Source of the DNA: Bacteroidetes bacterium HLUCCA01
GTDB taxonomy: Bacteria; Bacteroidota; Rhodothermia; Balneolales; HLUCCA01
Assembly (NCBI GenBank): GCA_001314545.1
Contig: LIHN01000001.1
Location: 836,180-900,179 of the forward strand
Reading direction: 5' to 3'
DNA: 64,000 bases
Position 1 is the first letter of the stretch. Every line of letters begins with the position of its first letter. Shown here piece by piece: positions 27,401 through 34,878 of this stretch. The position numbers and the translations under genes are program-made. Below the pieces are notes generated by a model, which was not told the DNA's origin, did no database searches, and saw only the letters and a program-made list of their open reading frames with translations.

Positions 27401-28213
27401 GCGGAAGCCGTCGAACCCGATTTCGTTGATGAGCCAGTCGCCCCAGACCATCAGGGAGTCGCCCATGGGCAGGTTGCTGCCGTCGCCGTCATGCAGGGCT
27501 ACATCGTACCCGAAGTTGTTGATGTAGAGCTGGTGGAAGCCGCCGAGCTGGTTGGTGGCGAAGAAATCGCCGGTGTTGCCGGGGTTGCGCACGGCGTTGG
27601 GGAAGAAGTAGGTGCCGCCCTGCCCTTCCGGCCAGGCGATGCGACCCGATCCGTGGGTGAGGGGGAAGGCGGTGAAGGTGGAGTCGCCCCCGGGGGAGTA
27701 CAGGGAGCCACCGGAGCGGTCGGTGTACCATTCTCCGTAGGGGTTGGCTTCCAGGCTGCCGCCGGAGCGGTGGTTGAGGACTACATCGGCGTAGACCTTC
27801 ATGCCGTTGGCGTGGTAGCGCTGGATGGCGGCCTGCAGTCCGGCGCGGGTGCCGTAGCGGGTGGCGATGAAATTCCCCAACCCGGAGGTGCGGTCGCCCG
27901 GGGCGCTGTCGAACTCACCGAGGTCGTAGTAGTCGTACGGGGTGTAGCCTACGTCAAAGGCACCGGCTGCGCCTTTGGAGGGGGGCGGGAACCAGATGCT
28001 GGAGAAGCCGGCGCGGGCCAGGGCATCGGAGTAGTGCGCCAGGGAGTCGTACCAGACGGCGCCGGGAGTGGCATCCCAGTAGAAGCCCTGCATCATGGTG
28101 CGTTCCTGGGCCTGCACCGGGGCAGGATGCAGGGTGAGCTGGACGAGGGCGAGCAGTGCCAGTGCGATGGCGGCGGCGGTTTTGGAGGTTGAGTCAGGGT
28201 GGGCTACGGTCAT
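24488..28213 (-). CDS. Extracellular alpha-amylase (GH13) with FnIII and T9SS tail
   Basis: A 1241-residue secreted amylase. The signal peptide ends near VQAQ (36). The GH13 barrel (about 38-450) has region I DVVLNH (143-148), region II with nucleophile Asp273 (FRFDFVKG), acid/base Glu300 (HVHELYD), and region IV FVDNHD with Asp372; so the active site is complete. It is followed by a domain-C-like beta region, a CARDB-like domain (about 541-658), a CBM9/DOMON-like domain (about 661-904), two FnIII domains (about 918-1043 and 1040-1137) and the T9SS tail (about 1155-1241; HPNPFNPTTT, MTLVK). It hydrolyses internal alpha-1,4-glucan bonds at the cell surface. A palindromic operator lies 90 bases upstream, and the same operator precedes the downstream T9SS module. 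Confidence 0.95.
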   Translation of the reverse strand: MTVAHPDSTSKTAAAIALALLALVQLTLHPAPVQAQERTMMQGFYWDATPGAVWYDSLAHYSDALARAGFSSIWFPPPSKGAAGAFDVGYTPYDYYDLGEFDSAPGDRTSGLGNFIATRYGTRAGLQAAIQRYHANGMKVYADVVLNHRSGGSLEANPYGEWYTDRSGGSLYSPGGDSTFTAFPLTHGSGRIAWPEGQGGTYFFPNAVRNPGNTGDFFATNQLGGFHQLYINNFGYDVALHDGDGSNLPMGDSLMVWGDWLINEIGFDGFRFDFVKGIHPEYLKRFMSQPGTQNAFHVHELYDGDIGRLQTYLNQIGGTSTQGAIFDFNLRFTYKEMSDAGDNFDIRTLHSRGLMHNGVDYNRIVTFVDNHDFDRTNYQGEVTQYGHEPVINNKMLAYAHMLTHPGYAQVFWRDYFHYGMRDQINRLVQIRSQFSGGDLRILTAYVDASGDFQQPFWPGDASDDPRHVYVAERTGTGGDTGLIVAINKHSQRDIDVWVTVKPWAGRTLYDLSGTIPGEFEVFDDGRVLIPTQASSYAVLVPIEYTLDETINLEMSAVESPGTDYLVGDEVQPRVRIANRSDFSQTNVPVLWELSFSGDTVRQDTLTVDRIEAGDALTLRFPAFTLDSIGTYQATARIDYGLDQDSTDNRISFQIEVADTLGAWPYRLDGVAGESAWRTMAVKQNANSGFGLGKDVRALRFADTADTLYIFVEGRVPLTDGDGIGLFLDFSERTGVAAGQPLGSVAGAQFLLNTGDPTQDAFAMDFEVDYGFALFGAQGGRAVLSVADYTAATPAGMLVAAPGDSPEGDGSAAAGPATDEVFPAGSIRYAMSTEELSRHGLEIAIARSALGDVQAGEVRGFGFIASNTAYFSNVLVPGDAVGDADDFENFGFNIDFTSLTEGGPFHSAWLPVNSSEAQPVPGITELAAPEDGTTDQALRPQLSWNATAGASWYSLQLARPSTEPAKAARMTTVDPVPDRWRPDHQAATDDFGTDPILIEVINDTLYVPAGALDPETTYIWRVRAVNSSGEGPWSATRSFTTGLAVPVPTEAPVLLGPADGQLDVGVPTIFTWSEVDGAADYHLQVSTTQFFFAFAGVVFTEETTAELELSGDRRYFWRVRARNESGTGPWSEVREFTTRTVVSIDEEGTGLPVELALHQNHPNPFNPTTTIRYDIPAGESAGMVRLAVYDMLGRQVAVLVSGDVPPGRYTVNFDATALSTGMYVYRLQAGGQVITRKMTLVK

Positions 28214-28302
28214 GACGAAGAATTTGGTCCCGTGGAGGGAGGTAGGTTGAAATTGATATCGCTGCGAAAATCGGGTCGCATCCGCTGTGCAGTTACCTTG
28301 TG

Positions 28303-28318
28303 ATGTAAGCGCTTACAT
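28303..28318. promoter_or_regulatory. LacI-type operator, site 1
   Basis: ATGTAAGCGCTTACAT is a perfect 16-base palindrome, about 90 bases before the amylase start. The central CG and flanks fit LacI-family operators controlling sugar genes. A near copy lies at 24292-24307. Confidence 0.8.
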
Positions 28319-28387
28319 AATATCTCTGTTAAATTTGAAAAGTCCAAACCCTGGCGTTCGATATTACGTGGTGGCGCGCGCGGCGGC

Positions 28388-28532
28388 GGCAGTCCGGCAG
28401 GAAATGGCGTTGGAGCCTGCTCGGTCCGGGAGCGTACACGGCCAGAAACGGGAGCGCGCGCGGTGGCGGGCAGTCCGGCAGGAAATGGCGCCGGAGCCCG
28501 CGCGGTCCGGGAGCGTACACGGCCGTAAACGG
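28388..28532. repeat. Two-copy 64-base direct repeat
   Basis: Copies at 28388-28451 and 28469-28532 (period 81) share GGCAGTCCGGCAGGAAATGG, then GGTCCGGGAGCGTACACGGC, with few differences. It lies between two divergent promoters. No similar unit is seen elsewhere in the window. Confidence 0.85.
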
Positions 28533-28591
28533 CAGCAAACCGGACTGCCCGGCTTTAACCCTGGCATACGTCAAATTAGCCGGTATGCGTC

Positions 28592-28620
28592 TTTACCGAT
28601 GTCGACGAAACTGCTATATT
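28592..28620 (+). promoter_or_regulatory. Promoter of the Crp/Fnr gene
   Basis: TTTACC (28592-28597) is 17 bases from TATATT (28615-28620). The expected transcription start falls within a base or two of the ATG at 28628 and no Shine-Dalgarno is present, so the message could be leaderless. Confidence 0.5.
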
Positions 28621-28627
28621 GCCACCC

Positions 28628-29341
28628 ATGAAAGCACCCGACCGAAATCCCCGATGCGAAAACTGCCGTTGTCGCATGGATAACCTGTTCAAAAGCCTCA
28701 ACGATGAGCAGGTACGGGCTATGAGCGCGAACAAACGCAGCAAAATATACCGTAAGGGCGAGCTGATTTTCCGCGAGGGCGACCATGCCGCGGGACTCTT
28801 CTGCATCAGCAGGGGCAATATCAAGGTCTTTAAAACCGGCAGTGAGGGCCGCGATCTCATCGTCCGGCTGGCCCGCAGCGGCGATGCCATCGGCTACCGG
28901 GCGCTGATCAGCCGCGAGCCCTACTACGCCTCGGCGGTGGCCCTGGAAGACGCCCAGATCTGTTTCGTGCCGGCCGAGGAGTTCTTTCGCTACATCGGCG
29001 ATAATCCATCCTTTACCATGGAGCTGATCCAGACCCTTAGTCGCGACCTGCGACTGGCCGAGGAGCGCATTCTCCGGCTGGCTCAGAAAACGGTGCGGGA
29101 ACGCCTTGCCGACGCGCTGACCCTGCTGCTGGATACTTTCGGCGCCGACCCGGCCGATCCGCACATGGTCAATGTACACTTGTCGCGCGAAGACTTCGCC
29201 TCCCTGGTGGGCACCGCAACGGAAACCGTAATCCGGCTCATCTCCGACTTCCGGACCGAAGGTCTCATCGAAACCCCGGGCAAACGTATTCGCATCCTGG
29301 ATGAAAAAACACTGCGGCAGATAGCCGGTCACACAACCTGA
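28628..29341 (+). CDS. Crp/Fnr-family regulator, possible Fe-S sensor
   Basis: A 237-residue regulator. The N-terminus carries Cys10, Cys13 and Cys15, then a cyclic-nucleotide-binding-like beta roll (about 40-120), dimer helix (about 125-155) and a winged helix HTH (about 180-225) with LSREDFASLVGTATETVIR as recognition region. Cys112 (EDAQICFVP) aligns with the fourth cluster ligand of E. coli FNR, so a [4Fe-4S] cluster sensing oxygen or NO is possible; the C-x2-C-x-C spacing differs from FNR. The ATG at 28628 is preferred to an upstream TTG. It is single, with a kinase gene 413 bases downstream. Confidence 0.88.
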   Translation: MKAPDRNPRCENCRCRMDNLFKSLNDEQVRAMSANKRSKIYRKGELIFREGDHAAGLFCISRGNIKVFKTGSEGRDLIVRLARSGDAIGYRALISREPYYASAVALEDAQICFVPAEEFFRYIGDNPSFTMELIQTLSRDLRLAEERILRLAQKTVRERLADALTLLLDTFGADPADPHMVNVHLSREDFASLVGTATETVIRLISDFRTEGLIETPGKRIRILDEKTLRQIAGHTT

Positions 29342-29754
29342 ACCCCTGCACTTCGCCGGTCGGCAACCCGCACAATCGCGGTCACCCAAACAGTGCACAG
29401 CACCAGAACAGCCCGCAGCCCGCACAATCGCGGTCACCCAAACAGTGCACAGCACCAGAACGGCCCGCACAATCGCGGTCACCCAAACAGTGTACAGCAC
29501 CAGAACGGCCTGCAGCCGCGAAAATCCTCCCCCGGCAGACCCGCGACTCAGACCCGCGCCTAAGCTCATAAATAGTCTTCGCCAATCTGCGCGAAAACCG
29601 TTATATTATTCAGTGCAGCCTAGTTTTCGACAGGTCATTTATAGCGTAGCCATGACCGTCGATAATGCATTAATCCAGCGGGTTTGGGACCCGGTTCCTT
29701 GCAAAGCACCGGTTAACCCGCACTAATTGTCCGCTATTGGGAAGGCAAGAAAGC
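29342..29754. other. Intergenic region with tandem repeats
   Basis: A three-copy repeat fills 29367-29510. Beyond it the sequence turns AT-rich, with TTATATTATTC near 29611 as a possible -10 for the following kinase. No gene was seen. Confidence 0.5.
29367..29510. repeat. Three-copy tandem repeat downstream of the Crp/Fnr gene
   Basis: The unit contains CGCACAATCGCGGTCACCCA, then AACAGTG(C/T)ACAGCACCAGA, and starts at about 29367, 29419 and 29464 (periods 52 and 45; the longer has 7 extra bases). Copies differ at only a few positions. Confidence 0.85.
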
Positions 29755-32700
29755 ATGTCGGGAAAAAACGGGGAAAGCAGCAACTCAGGGGATAAACCAG
29801 AAGAGCAGCAACAACAAACTACGATCAGGAAATCAGCCGGAACCGGTGCAGCTCGCACGCAGTCCGAGATGGCAGAAGCAGATTCAGCCGGTTCAGGGGC
29901 TCCCCACAAGGAACCCTACCCCGCTGCCGATCAGCAGCCCGAACCCAAGCAAACGGTCATTGCCGTTGGCGCATCCGCGGGCGGACTGGAAGCACTCAAG
30001 GAGTTTCTGGCCTCCCTGCCTTCCGACATCGGCAATGCATCGGTGATCATTGCCCAGCATCTGAGTCCTACCCACAAAAGTATGATGGTACAGCTGCTGA
30101 GCAAAGACGCCCGTTTGTCGGTGGCCGAGGCCATCCACGAGCAGCCGGTTGAGCCCAATACCGTGTACATCACCCCGCCCGATAAGCAGATTATCATCGC
30201 CGGCGGGCGAATCCGACTGCGCAAACCCGACGCGGGTGTGGGCCCCAAACCCAGTGTGGATACCCTCTTCTACAGCCTGTGCGACCAGCAGCTGTACAAC
30301 GCCATCGGGGTAATTTTATCGGGCACCGGTACCGATGGCGCCGCCGGGAGCAGGGCTATCAAGGAGTGCGGCGGTTACGTGCTGGTGCAGGATCCGGCCA
30401 CGGCCAAGTATGACGGTATGCCTCAGGCAACCATTCAGACCGGGATGTATGACGCCGTACTGGCCCCCGAACAGATGGGAGCCTACATCCTTCGACACCT
30501 GCATGACGGTCCCGAGCCCCTCGCCCAGGACACCGAGTCGATCAAGACCGATGAGCACCTGGAACGCATTTTCGAAATGCTCAGCGACCGTACCGGGACC
30601 AATTTCATGCACTACAAGCGGGCAACCATCGCCCGAAGGCTGAAAAAACGCCTGGAAGCGCTCAAAATACGCGATATCCCCTCCTATCTGGCCTACCTGG
30701 AAGCCAATCCGCCGGAACTGGATGTGATGTTTCAGTCGATCCTCATCGGCGTAACCGAATTTTTCCGTGACAACGAGGCCTTCGAGGTCCTAACCCGACA
30801 CCTCCACCAGCTGCTCAGCGAGAAGTCCCTGCAGGATCCGGTCCGGGTCTGGGTTCCGGGCTGCTCCACCGGTGAGGAAGCCTACAGCATAGCCATCATC
30901 ATCCACGAATACTACGGCCGCTCCGGTGACGACCAGCGCATCCAGATCTTCGCCACCGACATTGATGAAGACGCCGTGCGTAAGGGTCGAACCGGAATCT
31001 ACTCCAGGGAAGCCCTGAAAAATATGCCGGAGGCGTACGTAACCAAGTACTTCCGCAAACGCAGCGACGGCACCTACGAACTGGATAAATACATACGGTC
31101 GATGGTGTTGTTTTCCAAGCATGATATCACCCGAAATCCACCCTTCCTCAAGCTGGACCTGATTTCCTGCCGGAATCTGCTCATTTATTTCGGGGATGTG
31201 CTGCAGAAGCAGGTCATGCCGATATTTCATTATGCCCTGAACAGCGAGGGGCTGCTGTTTCTGGGTAAATCGGAGACCGTGGGGCAGTTCAGCGACCTGT
31301 TCGGCACCCTGGATGCCAAGTCGAAGCTGTTTGCCCGGCGCGTTGGCCGCAACCAGAATCCCATCAAATTTGCCACCTTCCAGCATTTCCGCAAACCCCT
31401 GGCATCGCGCGATCATGTGCAGCCCCAGCGGGTCCGGGAGATGACCGTGGACGAGATGGTCCGCGAGACCCTGTTCAACACCTATGAGCACCCCTATGTG
31501 GTCATCGACAGTGAATACAATATTGTGGAGAGCAACGGGGATGTGCGCCTGTACCTGAGCCTGCCCTCCGGCAGCATGCAGTCCAACCTGCTGCGCATGA
31601 TGAACCACGAACTTCAGATTGAGGGTCGGTCGGTGATCAGCAAGGCCATCACCACGATGGAGACCGTTCGCAGCAGTATCCGCAAGTTTCTGCTCTACGA
31701 GAAGGTGTACTACGTGCGGATTACCTGCAAACCGATGCTGTTCAAACGCCACGCTGAAAATCTGTTCATCGTCATTTTTGAACGACTGGACATTGAGGCG
31801 TTCCTGGAGAAGGGCGCCGTGGCCAGCGAGGGCGATCTGGTAGATAACCGCGTGCAGGAGCTGGAGCACGAACTGGCCATTACCAAGGAACACCTGCAGA
31901 CCTACATCGAAGAAATTGAAACCAGCAACGAGGAGCTGCAGTCGCTCAATGAGGAGCTTCAGAGCAGTAACGAGGAACTGCAGAGCAGCAATGAGGAGCT
32001 GGAAACCACCAACGAAGAGCTGCAGAGCACCAACGAGGAAATTCAGATTGCCTACAGCGAGCTGGATGCCTCCAAGAAAGAGGTTGACAGCCAGGAGCAG
32101 CAGCTTCGTCGTATAGAAAAAAACCAGCGGGCCCTGCTCAACAACACCCTGCAGGGTTTTTTGCTCATCGATAAAGACTATCGCCTGATTGAGTTCAACA
32201 AGACAGCCGAGAAGCTGGCGGTCCGCCTTTCAGGAAAGGCCCTGACCCCGGGCACCAATATTATGATGTTCGGCTCGTCTGAGAAGACCGCCTTCTGGCT
32301 GAATCTGATTAAAAAGGCATTCATGGGCGATGTGCTCAGCGGCGAGGTCAAGGAGACCGGCACGGATGGGGAAACCCTGTGGCTCAGTTATAATTTTACG
32401 CCTATTTACGGGGAAGAGAACACCACCGATGTGGTCTCGCTGGGGCTCATCGACATTACCGACAAGAAAACCTTCTCTCAGCGTCTGAGTTACACCGAAC
32501 GACTCCTGCACTCCATCTTTGACACCACCAGTGCGGGTATCTGCATCACCGATGAGATGGGTCGCTATGTGGATGTGAATGCCAAATACTGCGATATCTA
32601 CGGTTATTCGCGCGATGAACTCATCGGTCAGTCGTTCACAACGGTGGTCCCGCCCGAGTATCATGATACCCTGCAGGAGCTGCACGACCGGTTTATTGCC

Positions 32701-33882
32701 GGTGAGAAGGAGCTGGATGCCGAGTGGGTGGTAGAGCGTAAAGGCGGTCGGCGTATTGATGTATTTGCCACGGCCCGGCTGCTGGAGTACGAAGATGGCA
32801 GCCGATTCAAGATTACCTCGGTGCATGATATTACCGAAAGCAAAAAGTATGAGCATATTGCCAATGTCACCCAGGAGAAAGGCCACATCGGTGGCTGGGA
32901 GCTGGACCCGCTTACGCAATCGCTGATCTACACGGTGGAAACGGCCGCGATATTTCAGGTGAATCCGGACGAAGAGCCCTCTCTGCAGGAAATGTACGAG
33001 GTCTTCAACGATGAAGGGGCGCTGGCGCTTGAACGTGCCGTGGAAAACGCGTTGGAAAAGGGCAAGCCTTTTGATGTTGAAATTCAGGCCGGTATTGATG
33101 TGGAACGCTGGATCCGCATCACGTGCAAGCCTATTGTGGTGCATAAACGGACCATCAAACTTTTCGGAACGGTGCAGGATGTGACGGCGCGGCGGAATTA
33201 CGAGGCGGCCCTGATCAAGAACAACGCCGATCTGAGCAAAGCGGAGGCTATGCTGCGTACTTCGCTGAAAGAGAAGGAAGTCCTCCTCGCTGAAATCCAT
33301 CACCGGGTGAAGAACAACCTGGCCGTTGTGTCATCGATGATGCAGCTGCAGCTCATGGAGGAATCCGACGAGGTGGTCACCGCCAAACTGCTGGACAGTA
33401 TCTCGCGGATCGGCACCATGGCGGCCATCCATGAAGACCTGTATTCTACTACCGATTTCTCGGCGGTAACCTTCACGAATATTGTAGGTAAGCTCACCGA
33501 TAGCGTGAGCAGTCTGCTTCAGGGCGACCGCAATATATCGGTGCAAACCGAGCTGGAGGATCTCCGCATGGATATGAATCATGCCATTCCGGCGGCGCTG
33601 ATTCTCAACGAGGCGATTACCAATGTGTATAAACATGCCTTTGGCGGTCGCGACGGCAAGCTGCTGGTGCGGGTCAAACTCATGCGCGATCGGGTGCTGG
33701 TGCAGGTGGAAGATGATGGCAGGGGACTGCCTGACAACGTTTCGCTGGATGCTACCGAGTCGTTGGGTATGCAGCTGATTCGCACACTGACCGAGCAGCT
33801 GGAGGGCACAAGCCGGTATGAGCGGCTGGATAAGGGCACCCGGTTTACCCTGGACTTCCCGGTGGGCACGCCGGCCGAGTAG
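29755..33882 (+). CDS. CheB-CheR-PAS histidine kinase
   Basis: A cytoplasmic 1375-residue multidomain signalling protein. A disordered N-terminus (1-65) precedes a CheB methylesterase domain (about 66-245; Ser74 in GASAGG, His102 in QHLS, Asp in SGTGTDG). A CheR methyltransferase follows (about 265-520; VPGCSTGEEAYS), then a PAS-like segment, a coiled coil of NEELQSxNEELQ heptads (about 701-787) and three PAS domains (about 790-1150). A HisKA_2 helix with EIHHRVKNN (near 1180) and HATPase_c end the protein. Such proteins are known in many phyla; the CheB-CheR part probably modifies protein carboxylates, and the kinase part signals to an unlinked receiver. The ATG at 29755 has GGAAGG upstream; the earlier TTG was rejected. 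Confidence 0.92.
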   Translation: MSGKNGESSNSGDKPEEQQQQTTIRKSAGTGAARTQSEMAEADSAGSGAPHKEPYPAADQQPEPKQTVIAVGASAGGLEALKEFLASLPSDIGNASVIIAQHLSPTHKSMMVQLLSKDARLSVAEAIHEQPVEPNTVYITPPDKQIIIAGGRIRLRKPDAGVGPKPSVDTLFYSLCDQQLYNAIGVILSGTGTDGAAGSRAIKECGGYVLVQDPATAKYDGMPQATIQTGMYDAVLAPEQMGAYILRHLHDGPEPLAQDTESIKTDEHLERIFEMLSDRTGTNFMHYKRATIARRLKKRLEALKIRDIPSYLAYLEANPPELDVMFQSILIGVTEFFRDNEAFEVLTRHLHQLLSEKSLQDPVRVWVPGCSTGEEAYSIAIIIHEYYGRSGDDQRIQIFATDIDEDAVRKGRTGIYSREALKNMPEAYVTKYFRKRSDGTYELDKYIRSMVLFSKHDITRNPPFLKLDLISCRNLLIYFGDVLQKQVMPIFHYALNSEGLLFLGKSETVGQFSDLFGTLDAKSKLFARRVGRNQNPIKFATFQHFRKPLASRDHVQPQRVREMTVDEMVRETLFNTYEHPYVVIDSEYNIVESNGDVRLYLSLPSGSMQSNLLRMMNHELQIEGRSVISKAITTMETVRSSIRKFLLYEKVYYVRITCKPMLFKRHAENLFIVIFERLDIEAFLEKGAVASEGDLVDNRVQELEHELAITKEHLQTYIEEIETSNEELQSLNEELQSSNEELQSSNEELETTNEELQSTNEEIQIAYSELDASKKEVDSQEQQLRRIEKNQRALLNNTLQGFLLIDKDYRLIEFNKTAEKLAVRLSGKALTPGTNIMMFGSSEKTAFWLNLIKKAFMGDVLSGEVKETGTDGETLWLSYNFTPIYGEENTTDVVSLGLIDITDKKTFSQRLSYTERLLHSIFDTTSAGICITDEMGRYVDVNAKYCDIYGYSRDELIGQSFTTVVPPEYHDTLQELHDRFIAGEKELDAEWVVERKGGRRIDVFATARLLEYEDGSRFKITSVHDITESKKYEHIANVTQEKGHIGGWELDPLTQSLIYTVETAAIFQVNPDEEPSLQEMYEVFNDEGALALERAVENALEKGKPFDVEIQAGIDVERWIRITCKPIVVHKRTIKLFGTVQDVTARRNYEAALIKNNADLSKAEAMLRTSLKEKEVLLAEIHHRVKNNLAVVSSMMQLQLMEESDEVVTAKLLDSISRIGTMAAIHEDLYSTTDFSAVTFTNIVGKLTDSVSSLLQGDRNISVQTELEDLRMDMNHAIPAALILNEAITNVYKHAFGGRDGKLLVRVKLMRDRVLVQVEDDGRGLPDNVSLDATESLGMQLIRTLTEQLEGTSRYERLDKGTRFTLDFPVGTPAE

Positions 33883-33930
33883 TTTCACCCAGCGCCGCTC
33901 CGGCCCGGCCAGCGGCGGACTCCGGCGGCC

Positions 33931-34053
33931 TCATCACTATTGACCGCCGTATCGTGGCTCTGCAAAGGCTGTATCGCCCGGCAGCGAGGTTAGTCATCAT
34001 TGTTGACCTCCGCATCGCGGCTCTGCAAAGGCTGCAACGCCCGGCAGCGAGGT
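33931..34053. repeat. Two-copy 60-base direct repeat
   Basis: Copies at 33931-33990 and 33994-34053 share TCATCA(C/T)T(A/G)TTGACC, GGCTCTGCAAAGGCTG and CGCCCGGCAGCGAGGT. They lie between the convergent kinase and SDR genes. No hairpin with a T-run was found there. Confidence 0.85.
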
Positions 34054-34089
34054 CCGGCGACGTTGCCTGGTACGCCGCCCGGCCCTGCC

Positions 34090-34866
34090 TCACCCGAACA
34101 GCCCGTCGATGGCACCTCCATCGTGGCTGATGGTTTGTCCCGTTACAAAAGCCGCATGCGGCGAAAACAGCCAGGCCGCCAGGGTGGCCAGTTCCTCGGC
34201 CTTGCCCATGCGTCCGACCGGAATACCGGCTTCCATCGCTGCGCGGGTTTCATCGTACGACTTCCCGGAATGCCCCCGATTCTTTTCGATGAGGCGTTCA
34301 ATGGCGGGCGTGTCGTGGGAGCCGGGAGCAATGACGTTGACCGTAACCCCCTTCGGGGCGATTTCCGTGGCCAGGGACTTGGCAAAGCCCACCACACCGG
34401 CGCGCATGGCGTTGCTCAATGACAAGACCGGGATGGGCTGCTTAACCGTGCGCGACTCCAGGTACAAAATCCGGCCATAGCCTTTTTCCACCAGCATGGG
34501 GGCCAGCCGGAGCGTGAGATCGATTTTCCAGCGCATGACCAGCTGCCAGGCCACATCCCAGTCGTCCATGGTAGTTTCCAGCGGGGTTCCGGTTGGCGGT
34601 CCCCCGGCGTTGATCAGCGCTCCGTGCAGTCCGTTCCGTCGGGCGTCTTTTTCAATAGCGTCCAGGGTCTCGGTGTGCAGCACGCTGCCCTCAATAAGGG
34701 TAGTCTGGTCCGACCAGGCGCTGAAGGCGTCGCGCATCAGTTCACCGCGGCGGGCAACCACCACGATGCGGGCACCCTCGCGCAGGAGTTGTCGGGCAAT
34801 GGCGCGGCCGAGTCCGCTGCTCGCGCCGGTTATCAGAAATCGCTGTTGATCAAGTTCGAGGTTCAT
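34090..34866 (-). CDS. SDR-family protein lacking the catalytic Tyr and Lys
   Basis: A 258-residue Rossmann protein. The nucleotide site TGASSGLG (13-20) and NAG (86-88) are intact. At the place of the canonical YxxxK the sequence is LSLSN (148-152), so both Tyr and Lys are missing; Ser138 is kept. This matches the known ketoacyl-reductase-like SDR subgroup (cd05344 type) with a divergent active site. Substrate and activity are uncertain. It follows the lactate permease gene by 12 bases, so the two are probably co-transcribed, hinting at hydroxy-acid metabolism. Confidence 0.85.
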   Translation of the reverse strand: MNLELDQQRFLITGASSGLGRAIARQLLREGARIVVVARRGELMRDAFSAWSDQTTLIEGSVLHTETLDAIEKDARRNGLHGALINAGGPPTGTPLETTMDDWDVAWQLVMRWKIDLTLRLAPMLVEKGYGRILYLESRTVKQPIPVLSLSNAMRAGVVGFAKSLATEIAPKGVTVNVIAPGSHDTPAIERLIEKNRGHSGKSYDETRAAMEAGIPVGRMGKAEELATLAAWLFSPHAAFVTGQTISHDGGAIDGLFG

Positions 34867-34878
34867 AGAAAACGGGGT

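Larger units (their letters stand above)
28214..28627. other. Divergent intergenic region between amylase and Crp/Fnr genes
   Basis: It holds the amylase operator (28303-28318), a two-copy 64-base GC-rich repeat (28388-28532) and the promoter of the Crp/Fnr gene. No gene of its own is supported; the frames through the repeat are low-complexity. Confidence 0.6.

Noticed and set aside
24449-28192. A 1247-codon open frame on the plus strand opposite the amylase
   Set aside because: It is antisense to a gene with complete GH13 motifs, FnIII domains and sorting tail. The translation has no domain or signal; long antisense frames are common at this GC content.
29367-29510. CRISPR-like array
   Set aside because: Copies are contiguous or nearly so, unit length varies, there are no unique spacers and no cas genes nearby. 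The same applies to 59048-59226.
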